Positions 1 through 5,381 of a stretch of 5,464 nt of DNA are shown piece by piece. The stretch covers positions 1-5,464 of the forward strand of contig DGRY01000147.1 of the NCBI GenBank assembly GCA_002391185.1, in the 5' to 3' direction. The stretch comes from Prevotella sp. UBA4376. GTDB lineage: Bacteria; Bacteroidota; Bacteroidia; Bacteroidales; Bacteroidaceae. A program made the translations under genes and the position numbers. Each line of letters opens with the position of its first letter. Position 1 is the stretch's first letter. The notes beneath the pieces were generated by a model that saw only the letters and a program-made list of their open reading frames with translations, was not told the DNA's origin and made no database searches.

Positions 1-36
1 GTATATTCACTTGCGAAAGTTAAATTAGTTTTTTAA
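1..36 (+). CDS. possible 3' end of an upstream gene (last 11 codons)
   Basis: Frame 1 is open from the window edge to a TAA at 34-36 and would encode VYSLAKVKLVF. A terminal Phe, with small or hydrophobic residues at every second position before it (L, V, A, S), fits the last beta-strand of an outer-membrane barrel protein, a class abundant in Bacteroidetes. This is weak, because eleven open codons can occur by chance and the other two forward frames also close within 30 bases. If real, the gene runs in the same direction as ffh and ends about 220 bases before it. No function is assigned. Confidence 0.25.
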   Translation, partial: VYSLAKVKLVF

Positions 37-112
37 GGTATAATGGTCGTATTCTGAGTAACCTTACATAGCAATGTTAGCTATTGGTTATGATTTGATT
101 GCGATGAGAAGA

Positions 113-150
113 AATGTGTTTTAAAAAGACTTAAAACATTAAGTTTTATT
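113..150 (+). terminator. weak AT-rich hairpin, possible terminator
   Basis: TGTTTTAA (117-124) pairs perfectly with TTAAAACA (131-138) around the loop AAAGAC, and AAGTTTTATT follows. The stem has almost no GC and the T-run is only four bases, so it would be a poor intrinsic terminator. Its position, between a possible upstream gene end and the ffh promoter, is what makes it worth listing. A second short dyad, ATAGC (68-72) with GCTAT (80-84), lies further upstream and has no T-run. Confidence 0.25.
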
Positions 151-171
151 CCCCCCGTTCACCTTTTTATT

Positions 172-183
172 AGTAATTTTGCA
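172..183 (+). promoter_or_regulatory. ffh-folD promoter, Bacteroidetes -7 element
   Basis: TAATTTTG at 174-181 matches the primary-sigma -7 consensus of Bacteroidetes, TAnnTTTG. The surrounding 12 bases, AGTAATTTTGCA, are identical to those at the lipoprotein promoter on the other strand. No good -33 TTTG is present at the usual 19-21 base spacing; that place is occupied by TTATT and a run of six C (151-156). Transcription would start near 188, giving a leader of about 70 bases that is very A-rich. Confidence 0.6.
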
Positions 184-185
184 AG

Positions 186-198
186 CTACTGAAAGTAG
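186..198 (+). other. small stem-loop at the predicted 5' end of the ffh mRNA
   Basis: CTACT (186-190) and AGTAG (194-198) form a 5-bp stem with a GAA loop, essentially at the predicted transcription start. Such a hairpin could protect the 5' end of the message, but the start site is itself only predicted and a 5-bp stem is not rare. Confidence 0.25.
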
Positions 199-257
199 AG
201 GAAATAAAAAGCAAGTAAAAACAATTATCATAACACGATAAAACCAAAATAAAAAAT

Positions 258-1613
258 ATGTTTGAGAATCTTAGCGACAGACTTGATCGTTCCTTTAAGA
301 TATTGAAGGGTGAAGGTAAAATCACCGAGATTAACGTAGCTGAAACATTAAAGGACGTTCGTCGTGCCCTTCTTGATGCCGATGTAAACTATAAAGTGGC
401 CAAGACTTTTACTGATACTGTTAAGAAAAAAGCTCTTGGTATGAATGTGCTTACAGCTGTTAAGCCAGGTCAGTTGATGGTGAAGATTGTTCACGATGAA
501 TTGGCTGAACTGATGGGTGGTGACACGGTTGAAATCAATCTCAAGGGACATCCTTCTGTTATCTTGATGAGTGGTTTGCAAGGTTCTGGTAAGACTACCT
601 TCAGCGGTAAGCTTGCCAATCGTTTGAAGACCAAGGGAAACAAAAATCCATTACTTGTTGCTTGTGACGTTTATCGTCCTGCTGCTATAGAACAGTTGAA
701 GGTTGTTGGTGAGCAGATTGGCGTTCCTGTATATACAGAACCTGAGAATAAGAATGTTGTAGAGATAGCTCAGCATGCTATTCAAGAAGCAAAAGCCAAG
801 GGATATGATTTGGTTATTGTCGATACAGCTGGTCGTTTGGCTGTTGATGAAGAGATGATGACTGAGATCAAAAATCTTAAGGATGCTATTCAGCCTGACG
901 AAACACTATTTGTTGTTGACTCAATGACTGGTCAGGATGCTGTTAACACAGCAAAGGAGTTTAACGATCGCTTGGATTTCGATGGTGTAATCCTTACAAA
1001 GCTTGATGGTGATACTCGTGGTGGTGCTGCACTCAGTATTCGTACTGTTGTTTCTAAGCCTATCATGTTCATCGGTACAGGCGAGAAGATGGATGCTCTT
1101 GATGTGTTCCATCCATCACGTATGGCTGACCGTATCCTCGGTATGGGTGACGTTGTATCACTTGTAGAACGTGCTCAGGAGCAGTTTGATGAGGAAGAGG
1201 CTCGTCGTTTGCAGAAGAAAATTCAGAAGAACAAGTTTGATTTCAACGATTTCCTTGGTCAGATAGAGCAGATCAAGAAAATGGGTAATATCAAGGAACT
1301 TGCTGGTATGATTCCTGGAGTGGGTAAGGCAATTAAAGACATAGATATTGACGATAATGCCTTTAATGGTATAGAGGCTATTATTCGCAGTATGACACCT
1401 AAGGAGCGTACTAATCCTGAAATATTGAACACGAGTCGTAAGAATCGTATTGCAAAGGGCTCGGGTACAAGTATTCAGGAGGTGAACCGACTGATAAAGC
1501 AGTTTGATCAGACACGCAAGATGATGAAGATGGTTACTGGAAATCAGATGGCAAGTATGATGTCGCGAATGAAGGGCATGAAGTTGCCAGGTATGAAATT
1601 ACCAGGAATGTAA
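258..1613 (+). CDS. ffh: signal recognition particle GTPase Ffh (SRP54)
   Basis: This is the protein subunit of the bacterial signal recognition particle. It binds 4.5S RNA and hydrophobic signal sequences of nascent chains, then docks with FtsY at the membrane. The 451 residues are full length for the family. The helical N domain covers about 1-95. The G domain follows with P-loop GLQGSGKTT (106-114), DVYRPAA (137-143), DTAGR (189-193), TKLD (247-250) and DTRGG (252-256, where many species have DARGG). The methionine-rich M domain begins near 300, with the flexible loop around MGNIKELAGMIPG (342-354) and the RNA-binding SRKNRIAKGSG (393-403). The tail ends in two copies of MKLPG plus Met. 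The start is clear: MFENLSDRL is the family's usual N-terminus, and the leader before it is A-rich with no Shine-Dalgarno. folD follows after 35 bases, probably in the same transcript. 4.5S RNA and ftsY are not in the window. Confidence 0.98.
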   Translation: MFENLSDRLDRSFKILKGEGKITEINVAETLKDVRRALLDADVNYKVAKTFTDTVKKKALGMNVLTAVKPGQLMVKIVHDELAELMGGDTVEINLKGHPSVILMSGLQGSGKTTFSGKLANRLKTKGNKNPLLVACDVYRPAAIEQLKVVGEQIGVPVYTEPENKNVVEIAQHAIQEAKAKGYDLVIVDTAGRLAVDEEMMTEIKNLKDAIQPDETLFVVDSMTGQDAVNTAKEFNDRLDFDGVILTKLDGDTRGGAALSIRTVVSKPIMFIGTGEKMDALDVFHPSRMADRILGMGDVVSLVERAQEQFDEEEARRLQKKIQKNKFDFNDFLGQIEQIKKMGNIKELAGMIPGVGKAIKDIDIDDNAFNGIEAIIRSMTPKERTNPEILNTSRKNRIAKGSGTSIQEVNRLIKQFDQTRKMMKMVTGNQMASMMSRMKGMKLPGMKLPGM

Positions 1614-1648
1614 ATTAAAGGTTTAGTAAATAATAAAAGCAAGCTAAA

Positions 1649-2527
1649 ATGACATTAATCGATGGAAAAGCTACAGCTACTGCTATTAAAGCAGAAATAG
1701 CTGAAGAGGTTAAAAAGATTGTTGCTGCAGGTGGTAAACAGCCTCATTTGGCAGCTGTTCTTGTTGGACACGATGGTGGCAGTGAGACGTACGTTAAGAA
1801 TAAGGTTATTGCCTGCGAACAATGTGGCTTCAAGTCAACATTGATTAGATACGAAGACAATGTAACTGAAAGCGAATTGCTTGAATGTGTTGATAAACTG
1901 AATAAAGATGAAGATGTTGACGGCTTCATCGTCCAGTTGCCTTTGCCAAAGCACATTGATGAACAGAAAATCATCATGGCTATCGACTATCGCAAGGATG
2001 TGGATGGTTTTCATCCAATAAATGTAGGACGAATGGCAATAGGTTTGCCTTGCTTTATTTCGGCAACTCCGCTTGGAATTATCACTCTGTTGCAGCATTA
2101 TAATATTGAAACAAGTGGTAAGAAATGTGTTGTTCTCGGCAGAAGTAATATCGTAGGAAAGCCAATGGCGCAGCTTATGATGCAGAAACAGTTTGGCGAT
2201 GCAACGGTAACGGTGTGTCATTCTCACTCTAAGAATCTTAAAAAAGAGTGTCAAGAAGCCGATATCATCATTGCAGCCATCGGTAAGCCTAATTTTGTTA
2301 CAGCTGACATGGTAAAAGACGGAGCTGTTATTGTTGATGTGGGCACTACACGTGTTCCTGATGCTTCTCGTAAGAGTGGTTTCCGTTTGAATGGTGATGT
2401 AAAGTTCGACGAGGTGTCACCAAAATGTTCTTTCATCACTCCTGTTCCAGGTGGAGTAGGTCCAATGACAATCTGCTCGTTGATGAAAAATACATTGGCG
2501 GCTGGTAAAAAAGAATACTACAAGTAA
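1649..2527 (+). CDS. folD: bifunctional methylenetetrahydrofolate dehydrogenase / methenyltetrahydrofolate cyclohydrolase FolD
   Basis: FolD is a cytosolic enzyme that interconverts 5,10-methylene-THF, 5,10-methenyl-THF and 10-formyl-THF using NAD(P), supplying one-carbon units for purine and formyl-Met synthesis. The 292 residues match the usual length. The catalytic segment [13 protein letters not shown] (45-57) supplies Tyr48 and Lys52, corresponding to Tyr50 and Lys54 of the E. coli enzyme. GFIVQLPLP (92-100) gives the conserved Gln96 and [12 protein letters not shown] (117-128) the conserved Asp119. The Rossmann motif [12 protein letters not shown] (161-172) and the C-terminal signature [12 protein letters not shown] (264-275) are intact. 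The ATG chosen gives the family-typical MTLIDGK start; the leader is AATAAAAGCAAGCTAAA, with no Shine-Dalgarno. I see no -7 promoter element in the 35 bases after ffh, so the gene is likely co-transcribed with it. Transcription probably ends at the hairpin 28 bases beyond the stop, inside the convergent receptor gene. Confidence 0.98.
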   Translation: MTLIDGKATATAIKAEIAEEVKKIVAAGGKQPHLAAVLVGHDGGSETYVKNKVIACEQCGFKSTLIRYEDNVTESELLECVDKLNKDEDVDGFIVQLPLPKHIDEQKIIMAIDYRKDVDGFHPINVGRMAIGLPCFISATPLGIITLLQHYNIETSGKKCVVLGRSNIVGKPMAQLMMQKQFGDATVTVCHSHSKNLKKECQEADIIIAAIGKPNFVTADMVKDGAVIVDVGTTRVPDASRKSGFRLNGDVKFDEVSPKCSFITPVPGGVGPMTICSLMKNTLAAGKKEYYK

Positions 2528-2543
2528 TTTGATTTATAACTCT

Positions 2544-4523
2544 CTAGTTTAACTGGCTGATTTGCAGTGATGCAAGTCTGCCTTTTTTAATCTTATCGAT
2601 ATCGATAGACAGACCTATAGAGAAGGTTCTTCCTTTTGTTGTGGGCGAGTTCCAATAGTATGTTTTGGGAGTATAGCCAAACAGATTGTCTATTACAGCT
2701 GTGAGCTTGAATGCTTTCATTATTTGCAGCATAATGGTTGCTTTCCATAATGAATAGGCGCCACATGTTTCAGCTTGTGTCTTAGGACGCGAAAGGTAGC
2801 GTCCAGAAATGGAGGTTGAAAGCAGATAGTTTTTCTGCAGTTGTTTCTCGTAGTCAAGATGCCATGTCATACTGTGTGGACGTGGCTGTGAGAACTGTGA
2901 CGTTACGCTGTTAGCGCTTGCATGCAGATAGTTGTAGGCAAAGCCGGCATCAATACCAAGTTTTGTGCGATATTTGGCATTGAAATCAATACCCGATATG
3001 GTTACCCCATCATCGTTGCAATACATTTCTCCTGCATCGTTATTGTTGTCACCTGCGTAATCTGTGGTGGTAATGCGCTTGTTGTATTTATTGATATAAC
3101 CAGATAGGGTTACACTATAACTTCCTTCAAGCCATCCTGTTGTGGTTCCGTAGTGTTCTAATGCTAAGTTGTAATTGTTGCTTCGCTCTGGTTTTAGATT
3201 CTCGTTGCCATAAATCATCATAATACCTGCCATATCGAAGTTCATATACATTTCTTTCAACGTAGGAGCACGAAAACCGCCTGCGTATGAACCGCGTATG
3301 GAAAGACCTGTAAACTTCAGCATTGTAGCCAGTCGGGCTGTTGTGGCATCAGAATGTGATGCTGAGAAATAATCGTTTCGCACACTTGCCACAATGTTAA
3401 GCCATTTTGCTGGATTGTAGTCGAACTGCAGAAAGGCATCGTATGACTGCTGTCGTTTAGCTTCGTTGTTTTTGAATTGATATGTTGTTAGATAATCGTG
3501 CAGAAAATCGGCTCCAAAGGTAAGAATATTATTGTTTAATGGTAGGTTTATCAGTGCATGAACCACATGTTGACGGTTGCTGTAATCGTGGTCGTGAGTG
3601 CGTTTTTCGCTTATGTATCTTGCCTTGTCGTATTGATCGTAGGCATACGAAAGTTCAATGTTTCCACCCTTTTTTAGTTCATATATCGAGCGCAAACCAG
3701 CTGTGTAGTCTTTGTAGTTGTCGGTGTAGTTGCTACGTTTGCTGTGTCGGTTGAAATATCCGCCACGAGCAATAAGTTTCAGTTTGTCAATTGGATTGAA
3801 AATCAATCTCTCTTTCACATTAAGAGTGTTGTTCCCCCACAGATTCTGTATATTTGACTTTGTGTCAAAGGCATCTGTAAGTTGAACGGTGTTCATACAT
3901 GTGTGCTGAACACTTGTCTGTGAATTCCAACGTCCTTGTTTGAAACTTGTGTGTAGTCCGTTTCGCCAGTTGTTTCCTTCAGACATGTATCTGCTGTTCA
4001 GATTAAGCGTCCATGGTTCTGTATTTTCTCGCGAAATAAGGTTTACCACACCGCCCACGGCATTGGCTCCATAAAGTGCTGAGGCTGCTCCTTTCACAAT
4101 TTCCACTCTTCCGATGTTGTCGAGGTTAAGACGTGTGTAGTCAATATTATCCATTGTTTCACCTGCCAAACGTTCGCCATCTACAAGAAAAAGCATAGCG
4201 CTTCCGTTCACACCATTCATGTTTAGTGATGTTTCCTGTGACATGGCATAGCTAAATTCCAGTCCAGGAAGTTCGTTTATGAGCAAATCCTGAATGTTTG
4301 TTGCATCGCTGCGCTGTATGTCTTTTAAGCCAATAACCTGCGTAACAACGGGCACATCTTTCAGGGCTTTTGGAGTGCGAGTGGCTGTAACAACCACTTG
4401 TTCTATGTTAAGCACGCTGTCAACCCCTAATTCTGCACTTTTTGAAGGCACAACAGGTGTGCCTGCCATAAGCGCATAGCTCATGGCAAGCCCACCTAAA
4501 GTGAGAATATGTTTTCTGGTCAT
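2544..4523 (-). CDS. TonB-dependent outer-membrane receptor, ligand unknown
   Basis: An active-transport barrel driven by TonB-ExbBD. A signal peptide covers about residues 1-20 (basic MTRK, hydrophobic core, likely cut after LMA). The TonB box is EQVVVTATR (41-49). The plug runs to about 165 and contains FLVDGERL (112-119) and VEIVKGAASALYGANAVGGV (140-159), typical of BtuB/CirA/HmuR-type receptors. There is no N-terminal carboxypeptidase-regulatory domain and no SusD partner, so a SusC-type glycan transporter is unlikely. The 22-strand barrel includes GGFRAPTLKEMY (415-426) and NENLKPE (440-446), which correspond to the YRAP and NPDL motifs of heme receptors. However, no histidine occurs in the plug or between these two motifs, which argues against HmuR-like heme uptake. 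The last barrel strand appears to be RTFSIGLSIDI (632-642); a 17-residue tail rich in Lys, Ser and Gln follows instead of the usual terminal Phe. The start overlaps the stop of the lipoprotein gene by one base, implying translational coupling. Confidence 0.93.
   Translation of the reverse strand: MTRKHILTLGGLAMSYALMAGTPVVPSKSAELGVDSVLNIEQVVVTATRTPKALKDVPVVTQVIGLKDIQRSDATNIQDLLINELPGLEFSYAMSQETSLNMNGVNGSAMLFLVDGERLAGETMDNIDYTRLNLDNIGRVEIVKGAASALYGANAVGGVVNLISRENTEPWTLNLNSRYMSEGNNWRNGLHTSFKQGRWNSQTSVQHTCMNTVQLTDAFDTKSNIQNLWGNNTLNVKERLIFNPIDKLKLIARGGYFNRHSKRSNYTDNYKDYTAGLRSIYELKKGGNIELSYAYDQYDKARYISEKRTHDHDYSNRQHVVHALINLPLNNNILTFGADFLHDYLTTYQFKNNEAKRQQSYDAFLQFDYNPAKWLNIVASVRNDYFSASHSDATTARLATMLKFTGLSIRGSYAGGFRAPTLKEMYMNFDMAGIMMIYGNENLKPERSNNYNLALEHYGTTTGWLEGSYSVTLSGYINKYNKRITTTDYAGDNNNDAGEMYCNDDGVTISGIDFNAKYRTKLGIDAGFAYNYLHASANSVTSQFSQPRPHSMTWHLDYEKQLQKNYLLSTSISGRYLSRPKTQAETCGAYSLWKATIMLQIMKAFKLTAVIDNLFGYTPKTYYWNSPTTKGRTFSIGLSIDIDKIKKGRLASLQISQLN
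2555..2588 (+). terminator. intrinsic terminator of ffh-folD, inside the receptor gene
   Basis: GGCTGATTTGCA (2555-2566) pairs with TGCAAGTCTGCC (2571-2582) around the loop GTGA. The 12-position stem has one T-T mismatch and one T-G wobble, and six T follow at once (2583-2588). This is a textbook intrinsic terminator on the plus strand, 28 bases after the folD stop. It lies wholly within the coding sequence of the convergent receptor gene (codons 646-657). Read on the minus strand there is no T-run after the stem, so it should not end the receptor transcript. Confidence 0.85.
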
Positions 4524-5005
4524 TATTCAGCGTTTTTTACAGATACAAAAGTGTTGATCATAGGCATTGGCATAGCTCCATATTGCAGGTTGAATTTTAT
4601 AGATAGCTTGTTGCCAGCGTAACTGCCTGTGAGTACTCCTGAATATTTTTTGCCATTTTCAGTTGTGCCCTCAAAATTTGTGTTTGCGATGGTGTAGTTT
4701 CCGTCCTCACCAGTAACCTTTACATTTTCAACGGTGAAGGCAGGAACCTGCATAGGAGGATTGCCGAAACTGCCAATTTTTACATCTACAGTAGCATCAT
4801 CTTTTTCAACGATAGAAACAGTAACATTCTCAAATTCAGAGTCTGTTCCCATAACTGAACATGTTAGGCTTGAGGTGTAATCGCCGGCTATAACCTTGGC
4901 TGCTCCAGCTGCAACCTCGTTGTTGTCGTCGCTGCTGCATGATGTAATGGTTACTGTTGCCAACAAAGCAATCATGAACACTGATAGTTTCTTTAATACT
5001 TTCAT
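4523..5005 (-). CDS. surface lipoprotein, calycin-like beta-barrel family
   Basis: A 160-residue lipoprotein, probably on the cell surface and probably working with the receptor encoded next to it. The signal peptide has a basic start (MKVLKK), a hydrophobic core and the lipobox ITSC, giving lipidated Cys23. SSDDNNE follows at once and resembles the Bacteroidetes lipoprotein export signal (Ser then acidic residues after the Cys) that sends lipoproteins to the outer face. The remainder (about 38-158) is beta-rich: GDYTSSLTCSVMG, ENVTVSIVEKDD, YTIANTNFEG, YSGVLTGSYAGNKLSIKFNL. It ends in GAMPMPMINTFV, a Met-Pro segment I associate from memory with the calycin-like lipoproteins of Bacteroidetes (Pfam Calycin_like). 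The mature part has no His, Trp or Arg. The start is supported by the signal peptide and by AAGG 8 bases upstream. It is first in a two-gene operon. Ligand unknown; a HmuY-type heme binder is less likely by size and lack of His. Confidence 0.85.
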   Translation of the reverse strand: MKVLKKLSVFMIALLATVTITSCSSDDNNEVAAGAAKVIAGDYTSSLTCSVMGTDSEFENVTVSIVEKDDATVDVKIGSFGNPPMQVPAFTVENVKVTGEDGNYTIANTNFEGTTENGKKYSGVLTGSYAGNKLSIKFNLQYGAMPMPMINTFVSVKNAE

Positions 5006-5013
5006 TTCTTTTA

Positions 5014-5017
5014 CCTT
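5014..5017 (-). promoter_or_regulatory. Shine-Dalgarno-like AAGG of the lipoprotein gene
   Basis: The minus strand reads AAGGTAAAAGAAATG, with AAGG 8 bases before the start codon. Neither plus-strand gene in the window has such a motif, and Bacteroidetes use it rarely, so it may mark stronger or differently controlled initiation. It also supports the start at 5005. Confidence 0.45.
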
Positions 5018-5057
5018 AATAGAGTTAAACTTATTTTTAGATGTTGTAAAATTGTAT

Positions 5058-5089
5058 AAAAAAATACCTGATTGTAATCAAGTTTTTTT
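5058..5089 (-). promoter_or_regulatory. dyad in the operon leader: FNR/CRP-box-like operator or attenuator hairpin
   Basis: On the minus strand CTTGAT (5082-5077) pairs with ATCAGG (5072-5067) around TACA, giving six pairs including one wobble, and seven T follow two bases later (5064-5058). On the plus strand the same dyad is followed by seven T (5083-5089). The sequence is TTGAT-N4-ATCAG, nine of ten positions of the FNR consensus TTGAT-N4-ATCAA. It lies about 10-35 bases after the predicted transcription start of the lipoprotein-receptor operon. It may therefore be a repressor site, a leader attenuator, or both. The structure is seen directly; the role is inferred. Confidence 0.5.
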
Positions 5090-5100
5090 CTTTCGTTGTG

Positions 5101-5131
5101 CAAAATTACTGCCAAATAAAATTTTACACAA
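5101..5131 (-). promoter_or_regulatory. promoter of the lipoprotein-receptor operon
   Basis: The minus strand carries TAATTTTG (5108-5101), matching the Bacteroidetes -7 consensus TAnnTTTG, inside AGTAATTTTGCA, the same 12 bases as at the ffh promoter. TTG (5131-5129), within ATTGTG, lies 20 bases upstream and fits the -33 element. Transcription would start near 5094, leaving a leader of about 88 bases that contains the dyad at 5058-5089. Confidence 0.75.
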
Positions 5132-5171
5132 TACCTAAAATTTATGAAATTTAGACATCTGCGTGTAGTTC

Positions 5172-5193
5172 TGCGCACGCCTAGGCGTGCGCA
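5172..5193. repeat. perfect 22-base GC-rich palindrome
   Basis: TGCGCACGCCT (5172-5182) is followed directly by its exact reverse complement AGGCGTGCGCA (5183-5193). As RNA or a cruciform it gives a stem of GCGCACGC with a CTAG loop. A further GCGTG at 5161-5165 could pair with CACGC at 5176-5180 as an alternative. The surrounding DNA is AT-rich and no T-run follows on either strand, so it is not a standard intrinsic terminator. It lies about 40 bases upstream of the -33 of the operon promoter, where an activator or repressor dimer could bind; it may instead be a dispersed intergenic repeat. Function unknown. Confidence 0.8.
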
Positions 5194-5228
5194 TGCTTAA
5201 TTCTCTATATTAAAGAAAATAAAGATGA

Positions 5229-5245
5229 AAGAGCATTCTGCTCTT
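5229..5245. other. perfect 7-bp hairpin
   Basis: AAGAGCA (5229-5235) and TGCTCTT (5239-5245) are exact complements around the loop TTC. No T-run follows on the plus strand; on the minus strand the bases after it are TTTCATCTTTATTTTC, which is T-rich but interrupted. It might be a weak minus-strand terminator for a gene beyond the right edge. Otherwise nothing can be said. Confidence 0.3.
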
Positions 5246-5290
5246 ATGATGATTTTATGTTTCAGCCTTTATGAAAACAAGTTAAAAAAG

Positions 5291-5373
5291 AAGCCTCTCC
5301 CAACTCAATGGTCTTTACACCCCCTTCGGTTCCCCCGTTCCCGGGGGACAGAAACCCCAAAGGGGAAGGAGTA
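5291..5373. repeat. C/G-rich imperfect hairpin element, probable dispersed intergenic repeat
   Basis: The base composition changes abruptly from AT-rich to C-rich and then G-rich. The core is a perfect hairpin, TCCCCCG (5331-5337) with CGGGGGA (5342-5348), loop TTCC. Outside it, CCCCTTCGG (5321-5329) pairs with CCAAAGGGG (5357-5365) apart from one mismatch. A second option is CCCC-AAA-GGGG at 5355-5365. The flanks CCTCTCCC (5294-5301) and GGGGAAGGAG (5362-5371) are also roughly complementary. The layout, a pyrimidine-rich half and a purine-rich half folding back on each other, recalls short intergenic repeats I have seen in Bacteroidales genomes, but copy number cannot be judged here. A 62-codon open frame across it (5225-5413) looks non-coding. 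Confidence 0.55.
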
Positions 5374-5381
5374 CAAGCAGC

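Noticed and set aside
151..156. Run of six C in the ffh promoter spacer as a phase-variation tract
   Set aside because: Six bases is short for slippage control, and ffh is essential, so on/off switching is implausible.
1835..2254. 139-codon minus-strand open frame antisense to folD
   Set aside because: folD is certain by its motifs. The antisense frame has no family features and is a composition shadow.
2505..2529. Minus-strand terminator for the receptor operon within the folD end
   Set aside because: Six T follow a possible AATTAC/GTATT stem on the minus strand, but the stem is about five pairs with a bulge, too weak to support. The T-run is simply the Lys codons of folD.
3539..3754. 71-codon cysteine-rich plus-strand frame
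   Set aside because: It is antisense to the receptor barrel, and the Cys richness comes from reading complementary codons. No leader or promoter is present.
5045..5128. Inverted repeat TGTAAAAT (5045-5052) and ATTTTACA (5121-5128) around the operon promoter
   Set aside because: Eight AT-rich bases 68 apart in AT-rich DNA are expected by chance, and no further symmetry supports a looped operator.
4896..5138. 80-codon plus-strand open frame antisense to the lipoprotein gene start
   Set aside because: It is the shadow of the signal peptide region and operon leader of a well-supported minus-strand gene, and it reads through the promoter.
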